A stretch of DNA of 64,000 bases from Streptomyces sp. F001 (GCF_004187715.1 NZ_QZWF01000009.1:62001-126000); one strand, 5' to 3'. Positions 28,659-37,901 are shown, counted from the stretch's first letter. Translations and numbers: made by a program. Notes: generated by a model from the letters alone, not told the origin.

Positions 28659-28695
28659 CGGCGGTGGCCAGGGGCACACCCCGGGCCACCGCCGG
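28658..28695. terminator. Bidirectional terminator between SNF2 and hsp70 genes
   Basis: 12-bp perfect arms (CCGGCGGTGGCC at 28658-28669, complement at 28684-28695) with a 14-base loop, midway between two convergent stops. Confidence 0.8.
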
Positions 28696-28700
28696 GCGCC

Positions 28701-30371
28701 TCACTGCCACGGATGGGAATACAGGTCGGTGAAAGACGGCCGCTGGTGTTCCTGAACGCCCCTTCGCACACGCGTCAGACGAATGGCACCCTGCTCTCCC
28801 GCCCGGAGCACGGGCCACCTCTCCACCCTAAACGTCATGGGCCGGGCGGTGGAGTCATGCACGACCATCTCGCCGTTGAGCCGCAGTGCAAGGGAGAAGG
28901 GCGTCCTCGGGTGAAGTTCGACGGGCAGATGGGGAAGTGCGCTGCCCTCCACCGAGAAGTCCATCGGTTCCCCGTCCACCGCCATCGCCCGGATCCGGGC
29001 CTTGGTGACCCTTCGGACGTCCGGTGTCCCCCTCCAGCGATGGGCCAGCTCCTCACGGCGCATCACCTGGTGCGGGGTGTAGAGGGGCTCGAAGGCAGGA
29101 TAGAGCAGTTCGCTGCGTCGGCCCCCGTCGGAGTCGTCCCACTCCAGCACCAGGTCGAAGCCGGGCCGGGGGAGGTTGAGCCGGTGGTAGTTGTGCACCA
29201 CCAGGCCGGTCACGACCGACTGCTCCGGCGATTCCAACGCTCTGTCGAACTCCACCTCGGCATGGGGGAACTTCTCCTCGAAGGCCTGCCGCACCAGAGG
29301 CACCTGGGACATGCCTCCGGCGAGCAGCACGTGCTGCACGTCGGTCGCCAGTTCCGACAGCGGCATACGGGCCAGACGCGCGATGTCGGGCGTCGTGCGC
29401 CTACGCAGCCGCGCCTCGCACAGGGCGGCCCTGACGTGTTCCAGGGCTTCCTCCATCTGGGGGCGGAAGGCCTCCTCCAGCCGTTGGCGCGTGTAGGTGA
29501 GCAGCGGCAGGTTGGTGTATCCGCCGCCGACCGGAACCGCCTGTTCGTCGTACCGCGTGTCGGACAGCAGCACCTTGAGCCGTCGGGCCGCCGCCACGAG
29601 CAGGGCCCTGAGGATGGAGGGATCAGGCATCCGGTCCACTGATATGCCCGTGGCCTCCAGGTCCTGTTCCAGATCCCGGGCGATCCGGAGGTCCAGCGCG
29701 TCACCGGCCCTGGCCACACCGCGTGCCGAGAGCACGGTGAGCTCGGGGGCGCTGTCCTGGAGTGATTCGATGACCTCCACCACGGCGATGTCGAGGGTGC
29801 CCCCGCCGAAGTCGAAAACCAGCGTGGTTCCGTCGGGCCGGTCCTCGCCGAGTTCCCAGTAGAGACCCTCCGACCAGGCGAGTCCGGCGGCCACGGGCTC
29901 GTCGACGATGTCCCCGACAGCCACCGGAATGCCCGCGGCCCTGGCCAGAGTGGCGAGCCGCCTGCGCTGCGGTCCGTCCCAGATGGCTGGGCAGGCAAGG
30001 CGGAAGTGGGCATCCTCCGTGTCCGCTCCGGCGGCCCTGGCGCGCAGTAGCACATGCTCCAGCAGTTGCTTGATCAGGGTGTCCGCCGACTGGCGGACCG
30101 TGCCGCCCCTCTCCTGGCCAGGCAGCGCATCGGGCGTCAGGCCGAGGGTGATGCACTGCTTCACCGACCGCAGCGCCGAGGCCCCGGCCGCCGCCTCGGC
30201 GCCTTCGCCAAACAGGAGTTCACCAAAGGGGGAAACGGCGATCAGGCTCGGCATCCAGGCCGTGCCGTGACCGATCGGCACGTTCTCCGGTGCACCACCG
30301 GGGAGCCGCTGGCTCACCAAGGTGGTCGCGGTACCGAAGTCGATACCGATCAAGGGCTTGTCGTGCTGCAC
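28701..30371 (-). CDS. Hsp70-family ATPase with divergent short C-terminal domain
   Basis: 556 aa from GTG 30371 (GGAGGA 5 bases upstream). The nucleotide-binding domain is complete: phosphate-1 IGIDFGTATTLVS (Asp11), phosphate-2 LVFDFGGGTLDIAVVEV (Asp187) and adenosine loop VLLAGGMSQVPLV (about 348-360). After about residue 395 only some 160 residues follow, without the DnaK interdomain linker or a recognisable canonical substrate domain. It is therefore a specialised Hsp70, not DnaK. It follows the GrpE-like gene by 67 bp on the same strand, fitting a chaperone/exchange-factor pair serving the neighbouring SNF2 motor. Confidence 0.9.
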   Translation of the reverse strand: MQHDKPLIGIDFGTATTLVSQRLPGGAPENVPIGHGTAWMPSLIAVSPFGELLFGEGAEAAAGASALRSVKQCITLGLTPDALPGQERGGTVRQSADTLIKQLLEHVLLRARAAGADTEDAHFRLACPAIWDGPQRRRLATLARAAGIPVAVGDIVDEPVAAGLAWSEGLYWELGEDRPDGTTLVFDFGGGTLDIAVVEVIESLQDSAPELTVLSARGVARAGDALDLRIARDLEQDLEATGISVDRMPDPSILRALLVAAARRLKVLLSDTRYDEQAVPVGGGYTNLPLLTYTRQRLEEAFRPQMEEALEHVRAALCEARLRRRTTPDIARLARMPLSELATDVQHVLLAGGMSQVPLVRQAFEEKFPHAEVEFDRALESPEQSVVTGLVVHNYHRLNLPRPGFDLVLEWDDSDGGRRSELLYPAFEPLYTPHQVMRREELAHRWRGTPDVRRVTKARIRAMAVDGEPMDFSVEGSALPHLPVELHPRTPFSLALRLNGEMVVHDSTARPMTFRVERWPVLRAGEQGAIRLTRVRRGVQEHQRPSFTDLYSHPWQ

Positions 30372-30438
30372 CGATGTCCTCCATGGACCCTGGCCGCCGG
30401 GCTTCGGTCCCGGCAGCGGAAATCAACTGCCCTGCCTA

Positions 30439-32589
30439 CTACTCGGCCCTGCGGACGATCGCCTGTTCCAGCACGACAGGCCCGGGTTCACGAGGGCCCT
30501 GCCACACGAAGCCGGGCCGCTCCACCACCACCCGCGCCGCCGGTCCGCCCGGGGCCCGGTGAACCGCCGGGTCGTAATCCGTTTCCTCGCCGAGCACGCC
30601 GATGTCCAACACCCCGGCTGCCGCCGCCCGCGCCAGGACTCTCCGGTAGAGAGCGTTCGCCAGCCCCTCCTTCTCACCCTCGTGCACCGCCTGGTCCGCG
30701 ACTTCGGCGAGTACCGCGGCGAGCACGCGCAGCGTGTCGATCCTGGCCTGCCGCAACTGCGCCTGCGACGCCCCGCGCGCGGTCTGCCGGGACTGCCGCA
30801 GCTCGTCGTCCCGCCGCCGGAGCTGACGTGTCATTGCCTCGGCGCGCTGAGCCGCCTCTTCCAGGTCCCGCTGGGCCGATTCCCACTTGGCCTCGGTGGC
30901 GTGGGCACGCGCCTCGGCCTCGGCACGGTGCTTCTCCTCGTCCTCGACGCGGAGCCGCAACCGGTTCGCCGCTGCTTCCGCCTCGGCCAGCGCGGCCGAC
31001 GCGGCCCGACGCTCCCGCTCGTGCTCGGCCCGAGCCGCATCGGCGTTGCTCCGTTCCTCCTCCAGCAAGCGGGTCAGGGCCGCGATCTCGGCCTGCGGGT
31101 TCCGCTCGGGCTCCTGCGCCGCTTCCGGTGTCTCATCCGGGACGTCATTCGTCACATCCTGAGGAGGATCGTCGGCCGCGACCGCGGCGTCCCTGGGTGC
31201 GAAGGTGGCGGCTTCGCCTACCTCTGCGTCGGCGTCGCTTCCCTCTTCAACGCCCGTGGACTTCGTCTGCTCAGCGTCCCCCGTGAGCGTTTCGCGTACG
31301 GCCTCGACCTCCCGGCTCTCCTTCGTCCTCTCGCCGATACCCGTGCTGTCCGCATCGACCGCATCGGCGGCTTCGACTGCCGCGACGACCTGGACGGTTC
31401 TGGCTGCTTCTCGAAGCTCAGTGGGAATGGCCGGATGGGCGGCCACGTGTTGGGCCCATGCCCGCACGGTTCCGTTCGGTTGCTGCCGGGTCCGGGGGTC
31501 CGCCAGCAATGCGCAGGCCCGGGAGGCCATCTCCTCCGCGAAGTCCCGCCAGGGAAGGTCATCCTCCTTGGGCCGCCTCATCAACACCGTCTTCAGAAGT
31601 TCTCTGGCCCTGGCCGAGAGGGGGGCCAACCGCTCTTCCCGGTCCGATGTGTCCTTGGGGTCGGAACCCACGGACAGGGCCTGCTCGAAGTAGTCCATAG
31701 CAGCGCGCAAGGCGTTCCACGCGTGCTCGCCACTCAGCGCCCTGGCCGCCTTGTCCGCCGCGAGGCTCGAAGCGGGCATCGCAACAAGGGGGACAAGCAG
31801 CGGGAGGAGACCGAGGGAGGACGGGATATCCGCAGCCTTCCGCGCGGCCGGGCCGGGTTCGGTGCCGGGGAGAACGATGCGGCTCCTGGCGCGCGACATC
31901 TCGGTGATGTGCTCGACAGCCACCAGTCGAATCTCTTCAGGCACTTGCTCGGGACGAGTCTCCGTCCACTGCTGCGGCCACTCGGTCACCGGCACGTCGA
32001 GCGCATGCGCTGCGAGCAGTTCGTACGGCGACAGCTCCTTGAGCCCGGCGGACACGGCAGCGGACAACGACTGTTTGGTTCTAGCCCTTATTTTGCGGGG
32101 CTTACTCGCCAACTCGCGGAGCGCTTCCGGCGCTGACTGTTGCCGGCTGGGGCTCTCGGACTTGCTCCCGCCCTCACTCCACCGCAAGCCGCTTTTCCCG
32201 TCTTGCCGAATCTGAGGTTCAGCCAGAAGCAACTGCCGCATGTGGCCCCACTCATCGAGCGACATGCTCGCAGCGATCCCCATGCTCTCCGCGCACTTCC
32301 GAAGCGCGGTGATGGTGACCCGCTCGCCCAGTTCGCGGACCAGCCCGACCAGCACCTTCACAGGGTTGTCCTCGAACTCATCCTGGAGGATGGCGAGATC
32401 GGTTGCGGCCTTGTACCGGATCGTTCCCGGCACGAGAGCCCTCACCGACTCCGGTACGGGCACGGGCAAATGCTCACTCTCACCCCCCTCCCACTCGACG
32501 ACGACTTCCGTCTCGTCCAGCGCACGAACGGTACCTACACGACGTACGGCACTGCCGTCACATTGCTCAACCAAAGATCCGATTTCCAC
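30439..32589 (-). CDS. Coiled-coil protein with SH3/Tudor-like N terminus and GrpE-like C-terminal domain
   Basis: 716 aa from GTG 32589 (weak ribosome site). Residues 1-45 look like a small beta barrel (RVGTVRALDETEVVVEWEGG). The middle is helical, then an acidic linker and a long coiled coil (about 490-600). The last 57 residues (VLDIGVLGEETDYDPAVHRA, then PGF...VLEQAIV) follow the pattern of the GrpE beta domain, where DP-x-x-H and a late PGY/VL pair are conserved. A role as nucleotide exchange factor for the adjacent Hsp70 is inferred. It begins 63 bp after the HEPN-like gene. Confidence 0.75.
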   Translation of the reverse strand: MEIGSLVEQCDGSAVRRVGTVRALDETEVVVEWEGGESEHLPVPVPESVRALVPGTIRYKAATDLAILQDEFEDNPVKVLVGLVRELGERVTITALRKCAESMGIAASMSLDEWGHMRQLLLAEPQIRQDGKSGLRWSEGGSKSESPSRQQSAPEALRELASKPRKIRARTKQSLSAAVSAGLKELSPYELLAAHALDVPVTEWPQQWTETRPEQVPEEIRLVAVEHITEMSRARSRIVLPGTEPGPAARKAADIPSSLGLLPLLVPLVAMPASSLAADKAARALSGEHAWNALRAAMDYFEQALSVGSDPKDTSDREERLAPLSARARELLKTVLMRRPKEDDLPWRDFAEEMASRACALLADPRTRQQPNGTVRAWAQHVAAHPAIPTELREAARTVQVVAAVEAADAVDADSTGIGERTKESREVEAVRETLTGDAEQTKSTGVEEGSDADAEVGEAATFAPRDAAVAADDPPQDVTNDVPDETPEAAQEPERNPQAEIAALTRLLEEERSNADAARAEHERERRAASAALAEAEAAANRLRLRVEDEEKHRAEAEARAHATEAKWESAQRDLEEAAQRAEAMTRQLRRRDDELRQSRQTARGASQAQLRQARIDTLRVLAAVLAEVADQAVHEGEKEGLANALYRRVLARAAAAGVLDIGVLGEETDYDPAVHRAPGGPAARVVVERPGFVWQGPREPGPVVLEQAIVRRAE

Positions 32590-32652
32590 AGCGCGAAACC
32601 CTATCGGCCGTCTCGGCAGTTCCGGCGGGCCAAAGCCCGTTGCTGCCGGTCC

Positions 32653-33126
32653 CTACGTGTGCTCACCGTCGTAAGCCGCCATCCTCACCTCAGTCTGCGG
32701 ACGCTGCATGCCCGTCTGCTGAGGGAAGTTCAGGTCCGTCCCCGGCACGGCGAGCTCCGTGACGAGCTCCTCGACGGCCGTCTGCCAGGCGCGTACCTGG
32801 GCGTGGCCCGGTCCGATCTCGTCGTGGTGGTACTTGCAGCCCGTGCTGAGCCCGCTCCACAGGGCGTTGACGCGACGGGCCAGGTCGGGGCCGGCGTAGT
32901 GGCGCAGGCAGAGCAGTTTCGCTCGCATGGTGACCTGGCGGAGTCCGGCTTCCTCGGCGGTGAGGACTGCGTCGACGGCCGCTTCCAGGGCGATCCGCAG
33001 GGCGTAGGCCGCGCCGCGGGCCCGGCCGGCCGGGGTAAGCGGGCCGCCCAGGCCCGCGGTGAGGAGGCTGTCTGCGGTCGCGAGGAGTCCGGCGACGCTG
33101 CCGGCGCTCGTGCGGGTGGCGGGCAT
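32653..33126 (-). CDS. Small helical protein, HEPN-like, partner of the zinc-hook ATPase
   Basis: 157 aa. ATG 33126 overlaps the ATPase stop by one base (TGATG), so the two are translationally coupled. It is almost all helical: EAAVDAVLTAEEAGL, then ALWSGLSTGCKYHHDEIGPG (about 88-107). From memory, Streptomyces has many small proteins of this layout with a His-rich LSxxCHHH motif. Arrangement and size recall HEPN domains (some are RNases with an RxxxxH site), but the canonical Arg is missing here. Nuclease activity is therefore only a hypothesis. Confidence 0.6.
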   Translation of the reverse strand: MPATRTSAGSVAGLLATADSLLTAGLGGPLTPAGRARGAAYALRIALEAAVDAVLTAEEAGLRQVTMRAKLLCLRHYAGPDLARRVNALWSGLSTGCKYHHDEIGPGHAQVRAWQTAVEELVTELAVPGTDLNFPQQTGMQRPQTEVRMAAYDGEHT

Positions 33127-35549
33127 CAGGCGTTCACCTCCGGCTTGCGGATCCGGTTGGCGAGGGCCTCGACCTTCCTGACGAAGGCGACCGGGTCGGG
33201 CGGGAGGAATCCGTCAGGGTGGGCGCCGCGCTGGCACTGGCTGATCAGATTCGTGCTCTCGCCTCCGTACAGGGCGCGCAGACGGCTCCTGACGTCGTCG
33301 TCGGGGTGGACGAGACCGTCGTCGAAGAGGGCGAAAGAGGCGAGCGGGATGAGGCGTTCGGTCTCGTCGATGGCGGCCTGCAGACGGTCGGTGGGCTGTC
33401 CGGTGCGGCTCCGGCGGATCCAGGCCGCTTCGACGATCGCCTTGGTCAGGGCCTCGCGGCACAGGGACGGCAGGACGTTGCGCAGTGCCGTGTCGGGGCA
33501 GTTGGCGGTGTGGGCGAGGGCCATGGCGTCGTCGATGGCCTCCTTGACCGGGTCGGTCTCGGAGGTGACGTTCACCTTGGACTTCTCGCCGCGCTCCACC
33601 TTCAGCACGGTCACGGGCAGGCCCTGGCTGCGGAAGGCGTGCGGGAGCCGGGTGTCGTGGGTGAAGACGACGACCTGCCGGTCGCGGCCGAGTTCGTCGA
33701 GTACCTGGGCCAGGCCGTCGACCTTCGCCGGGTCCATGGACTGCACGGGATCGTCGATGACGACGAAGCCGAAGGGGCTGTCGGCCGTGGCGGCCCTGGG
33801 CAGGAACAGGGAGAGGGCGAGCGAGTGCAGTTCGCCCTGGCTCATGACGCTCAGGGCCGGGGCCTCGGTGTCGTCGACGGTGACGTCCATGATCAGCTTG
33901 CGCACGTTGGCCCGCTCGCTGCCGTGCAGGCTGACGTTCTTCAGGTCGACGCTGCTCTGGCGGCGGAGCTTCTCCCAGATCCGCTGCGTGTGGTCGGCGA
34001 AGGCGTCGACACGGAGGTCGCGGATCTCGGTCGTCACCTTCTTGATCCAGGTGAGGGCGGCGCCGATCTCCGTTCTGCGCGGCTTGGCGGCCTCGGCCTG
34101 CCGGGAGAGCTTCGTCCACTCCGCCAGCAGCTCGACGACCGCACGCCAGCGTTCGTCCATGGCCGCCAGTTCCTCACGTGCCTTCCTGGCCACGACCTCG
34201 CACGCGTCCGCCAGGGTCACCGCGGCCTTGAGCGCGCGCTCGGCGAGTTCGGCGGGGTCGGCGATCCGCCGGCAGTCGCTCCAGGTCCGCCACGGATCGC
34301 CGAGCGCGGCCGGGACCTCCCGCGGCGGGAGGATCAGGTCGTGCAGGGTCCGCGTCGCGGTCCGCAGGCCGGCCTCGGCTTCGCGCACCGCTTCGGCCTC
34401 GCGCAGGAGCGCGGCGATCTGCGCCTCGGCGCGCGAGGCCCACTCCCGGTCCAGGACCTGTTCCGTGCCGCAGACCGGGCAGGCCGTGTCGTCGGCGTGG
34501 CGGTCGCTGTGCCGCAGGGCCGCCTGGAGCAGCTGGGCCCTGCTGTGGGCGTCGGCGGCCGCGGTCCCCTTCAGGTCGTCGACGTCGGCGAGGGCGTGCC
34601 GCAGTGCGTCGACGGCGGCGCCGACCCGGTCGAGGTCGGGGCCCTCCGCGGCGGCCTCCAGCCGTGCCTCGCGCAGCCGGCCCTCGTCGGCCGTGGGCAC
34701 ACCGGCGATCAGGGCGTCGAGCACGGCGTGGTCGGGACCGCCCTTCTCCTCCATCGCCAGGAGGGCCTTGAGCGCCCGGTCGTCGTGCCCCACGTTCTCC
34801 AGGGCCCCGTGGAGAAGCGGCTTCTTTTCCTTCTCGGCGTTCACGACGGCGTCGAGTTCCTTCTTCGCGGCCGTAAGCCGTCGCGCGGCGGCGTTGAGGT
34901 GGTCGAGTCCGAGGATCGCGGCGATGTTGTCGTACATCTCGGACGGCTTGCCGTTGATCAGGTTGCCGAGGTCGACGTACGACAGGAACGGCCGGTAGGC
35001 CCGCGTCGCCTGCTCCCAGCTGACCTGCTCCAGGGGGACGGTGCCGTGTCCCGGCCGCCTGAGCACGGCCTGGGAGTCGGTGAAGGCGTCGCCGGTCCAG
35101 GTGCGGGTGAGGGTGCTCGGCGACTGGTCGCCCTCGACGGTCAGCTTGGCCTCGACGGCGGTCTGTTCGCCCTGGTGCAGGTTGCGCCAGCGGACGGTGC
35201 GGTTCGGGTGCTGCCCGGCGCAGTGGGCGTTGGTGCCGGTGAACAGGGTCTCGATGGCCTCGGCGATGCTCGACTTGCCGGAGCCGTTGCGTCCGACGAC
35301 GAGGGTGACTCCCGGCTTCGGCCGCAGGTTCAGCCGCGCCTCCGAACCGACGCCGCGGAAGCCAGTGACCGTGACCTTTCCCAGGTAGACGGGGCCGGCG
35401 AGGGTGTGGGACTCGTGTACGCCCTCGGAGTCGCCGAGGGCCTCGCGGATGCGGCTCTTCACCCCGTCGGTGAGCTTCGGATCCCCGGCCAACCGCGCCT
35501 CGACAAGCTGGGGCAGCGGCAGCGCGTTGCTGTGGTGCGTCGCGTCCAT
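33126..35549 (-). CDS. Rad50/RecF-like SMC-type ATPase with zinc-hook CxxC
   Basis: 807 aa from ATG 35549 (GGGAG 6 bases upstream). Walker A VVGRNGSGKSS (85-93) lies after VTGFRGVGSE, as in RecF/SbcC-type ATPases. A central coiled coil carries a single CPVC at 357-360, as in the Rad50 zinc hook. The C-lobe has the ABC-type signature SQGELHSLALSLF, Walker B FVVIDDPVQSMDP and switch FTHD. About 150 residues follow with no known domain. It is the likely first gene of the minus-strand cluster. ATPases of this class work in repair (SbcC, RecN) and in many defence systems (Lamassu LmuB, Wadjet JetC, RloC); none of those partner sets is present here. Confidence 0.85.
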   Translation of the reverse strand: MDATHHSNALPLPQLVEARLAGDPKLTDGVKSRIREALGDSEGVHESHTLAGPVYLGKVTVTGFRGVGSEARLNLRPKPGVTLVVGRNGSGKSSIAEAIETLFTGTNAHCAGQHPNRTVRWRNLHQGEQTAVEAKLTVEGDQSPSTLTRTWTGDAFTDSQAVLRRPGHGTVPLEQVSWEQATRAYRPFLSYVDLGNLINGKPSEMYDNIAAILGLDHLNAAARRLTAAKKELDAVVNAEKEKKPLLHGALENVGHDDRALKALLAMEEKGGPDHAVLDALIAGVPTADEGRLREARLEAAAEGPDLDRVGAAVDALRHALADVDDLKGTAAADAHSRAQLLQAALRHSDRHADDTACPVCGTEQVLDREWASRAEAQIAALLREAEAVREAEAGLRTATRTLHDLILPPREVPAALGDPWRTWSDCRRIADPAELAERALKAAVTLADACEVVARKAREELAAMDERWRAVVELLAEWTKLSRQAEAAKPRRTEIGAALTWIKKVTTEIRDLRVDAFADHTQRIWEKLRRQSSVDLKNVSLHGSERANVRKLIMDVTVDDTEAPALSVMSQGELHSLALSLFLPRAATADSPFGFVVIDDPVQSMDPAKVDGLAQVLDELGRDRQVVVFTHDTRLPHAFRSQGLPVTVLKVERGEKSKVNVTSETDPVKEAIDDAMALAHTANCPDTALRNVLPSLCREALTKAIVEAAWIRRSRTGQPTDRLQAAIDETERLIPLASFALFDDGLVHPDDDVRSRLRALYGGESTNLISQCQRGAHPDGFLPPDPVAFVRKVEALANRIRKPEVNA

Positions 35550-35784
35550 GTGGTGTCTCCCGTGGTTCCCGCACTGATGTGGAAGGGGCGAGCACCGACA
35601 GGCGAGGGAGGCGGCGGGACTGCTGGGCACCTGTCGACGAAACGGAACCGTAGGAGTGGGGCGTGCTGTTGTGATCGCGTCAGCCCGATAACCCTGGTTA
35701 TCAGCGGTGTCCAGACCCAGAGCGCAGAGCGGCAGGCACCTTGTGGTGGCCAAGTGCCACGACGCCGACCGGAGGATCACCGCG

Positions 35785-36418
35785 ATGAGCCACACGCCCT
35801 CGATACCGCCCAGCAACCCGCAGTTCCCCGGCACCGGCGGTGCACCGGGTGGGCCGGGCGGCCCGGGAACGCCGTACCGCCCTTCCCGCCGGCCGGTGGC
35901 GGGCAGCTCGCCATGGGGCAGCCGATGAGACCGAAGCCGTCGCGCCGCAAGGCATGGCTCACCCACGGCGCGACCGCGTTCGTCGCGCTCATGGTCGGCG
36001 TCGGCATCGGCGGCGACGGGGACTCCGGCGGTACGGACGGCTCCGCCGCTCCCGCCCCGGCCGTCACCGTCACCAAGACCGCGGCCCCGGCGGCGGCGAA
36101 CCCGAGCCCGCCGCGACCGTCACCGAGAAGGTCACGGTCACGCCGAAGCCGGCCGAGAAGCCGGGGCCCGCCACCACGGTGGAGGGCGACGGCCAGTACC
36201 TCGTCGGCGAGGACATGCAGGCCGGCACCTACAAGACCGCCGGGCCCGACAAGAGCGGCTTCGTCGACAACTGCTACTGGGCCCGCGCCAAGGACGCCTC
36301 CGGAGAGTTCGAGGCGATCATCGCCAACGACAATCTCAAGGGCCAGGGCCGCGTGACGGTCAACAAGGGCGAGTACTTCGAGACCAACGGCTGCCAGGAG
36401 TGGACCAAGGTCGGCTGA
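35785..36418 (+). pseudogene. Secreted/membrane-anchored protein, two frameshifts
   Basis: Starts at ATG 35785 (GGAGGA upstream) with a proline/glycine-rich N terminus (MSHTPSIPPSNPQFPGTGG). It shifts frame at about 35875 into a segment with one membrane helix (AWLTHGATAFVALMVGVGIG). A second shift at about 36105 leads into an extracellular domain (GDGQYLVGEDMQAGTYKT, NCYWARAKD, ETNGCQEW) with two cysteines. Both shifts are single-base losses and the domain order is that of a common Streptomyces surface protein. A sequencing error is likely. Confidence 0.7.
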
Positions 36419-36467
36419 CCGGCCGCCGCACACGCCGCCGCGCTCGTGGGGGGACGCGGCGGACCCC

Positions 36468-36500
36468 GGGGCGGGCGGCCAAAACCGGGCCGCCCGCCCC
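36468..36500 (+). terminator. Hairpin terminator
   Basis: Perfect 13-bp arms (GGGGCGGGCGGCC at 36468-36480, complement at 36488-36500), A-rich loop, 50 bp after the secreted-protein stop. Confidence 0.8.
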
Positions 36501-36560
36501 GTCCCTTCCCCTCCGTCCTTCTCTCCGCCACCCGCCCAACGTGAACAGGAGGGTCCGCCG

Positions 36561-37202
36561 ATGGGCCGTCGTTCTCCGCTCGCCCGCGCACCCCGCCCCG
36601 CCCTCCGGGGCCACCGGCAGGTGCACTTCGACGACACGGTCAAGGCCGTCGGCCGGACGCCGATCGTGCTCGCCACGGACGCCTCCGTCACCGCCGACAA
36701 GGTGGGCACCGGCTACCTCGCCACCACCGGCGAGACCGGACTACGCGCCCACGTCTACCCGCGGTACCTCACCACGCCCCGCGTCCGCGTGGTCGTCACC
36801 GAACTCCGGTCCGTGTACTGGGGGTTGCGGCGGATCTTCGCGGCGCACCCCGGGCGGCTCGTCGAGGTGCGCGTCGACAACCTCGACGCCCTGACCCTCC
36901 TGCACGAGTGGCAGAACGGCGGCGACCGGATGCCGGACGGCTACGAAACCCGGCTGCGCTCGCAGGGCCGTCGGCCCAGCCTCGTCAAGCTGCAGATGTA
37001 CGCGGAGTACACGCCCGGCCTGACCTTCGTCCACGAGAAGGCCCACGTCGGCAACCCGCTCAACGAGGCCGCCGACTCCCTGGCCAAGCTCGGCCTGCGC
37101 TCCCTGAACGGCAGGGTGCCGGTGACCGAGATCCCCCGGCTGGTCCCGCTCTGGGCGAGTGGAGCGCTGGCCGAGTACCGGCGGGGACGGGAGCGGGGCT
37201 GA
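36561..37202 (+). CDS. Ribonuclease HI-family protein
   Basis: 213 aa, ATG 36561 with AGGAGGG upstream. The RNase HI catalytic set is present: Asp40 (VLATDAS), Glu81 (VTELRSVYWGL), Asp106 (VRVDNLDAL) and His162/Asp172 in AHVGNPLNEAADSLAKLGL, which follows the E. coli KGH...DELA pattern. It cleaves RNA in RNA-DNA hybrids. It is longer than the E. coli enzyme (155 aa) and lies between two secreted-protein genes, away from a housekeeping context. Confidence 0.85.
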   Translation: MGRRSPLARAPRPALRGHRQVHFDDTVKAVGRTPIVLATDASVTADKVGTGYLATTGETGLRAHVYPRYLTTPRVRVVVTELRSVYWGLRRIFAAHPGRLVEVRVDNLDALTLLHEWQNGGDRMPDGYETRLRSQGRRPSLVKLQMYAEYTPGLTFVHEKAHVGNPLNEAADSLAKLGLRSLNGRVPVTEIPRLVPLWASGALAEYRRGRERG

Positions 37203-37322
37203 GCCCCACGTCCGCCTGCCTCCGCTCGCCACACCCGCCTTCCGCCGCGTGTCCGTCTCTCACGACCTTCACGTCTTCAGTCGCCGCGCCTCCGCGCCTC
37301 CGTACCGAGAGGAAGTTCCACG

Positions 37323-37901
37323 ATGTCCACCCCGGAGCAGCAGCCGCAGACCCCTCCCCCGACCGCGGTCCCCGAAACGACTCGGGGAACGGTCGAGGAG
37401 TCGGCCCCCGCATCCGCCGAACCGACACCCGCGCTGCCCGACCACCCGCCGACCACGTCGGCCTCCCGCTGGTCGCGGCTGTCGCGCGGCACCCTCCTCG
37501 CGATCGGCACCGCCCTCGGGGCCGCCGTGGTGGGAGCCTGCTGGGCCGGGACATCACTGGCCGGCGGCGAGGAAAGGACGTTCAGCACCGACGGGAAGCT
37601 CACCGTCGCCGGCATCGGCGTGGGTCTCGGCCCCGACGAACCGTGCTCCGGAACGGACGGCTACTCCGACATCGACTTCGGCGCCCAGGTCAGCGTCACC
37701 GACGCCGCCGGAACCCTCGTCGCCAAGGGAAGTCTGAGCTTCGGCAAGAAGACGGAGCAGGGCTGCGAGTTCCCCTTCACGGTCGACGACATCGCACCGG
37801 GCTCGAAGTTCTACACGGTCGAGGTTTCCCACCGCGGCGGTCTCACCCAGACCGAGAACGAACTGCGCGCGGGTGGCCTCGCGTTCACCCTCGGCGACTG
37901 A
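37323..37901 (+). CDS. Single-pass surface protein, unknown
   Basis: 192 aa. Cytosolic proline-rich N terminus (1-48), one helix (GTLLAIGTALGAAVVGACWA, about 56-75) and an extracellular beta-rich domain with two cysteines (EPCSGTDGYSDI and EQGCEFPF) that may pair. It resembles the frameshifted protein two genes upstream in layout only. No family recognised. Confidence 0.7.
   Translation: MSTPEQQPQTPPPTAVPETTRGTVEESAPASAEPTPALPDHPPTTSASRWSRLSRGTLLAIGTALGAAVVGACWAGTSLAGGEERTFSTDGKLTVAGIGVGLGPDEPCSGTDGYSDIDFGAQVSVTDAAGTLVAKGSLSFGKKTEQGCEFPFTVDDIAPGSKFYTVEVSHRGGLTQTENELRAGGLAFTLGD

Noticed and set aside
33126-35549. Lamassu, Wadjet or RloC assignment for the zinc-hook ATPase
   Set aside because: No LmuA/LmuC, no JetABD and no recognisable anticodon-nuclease motif; only the ATPase class fits.
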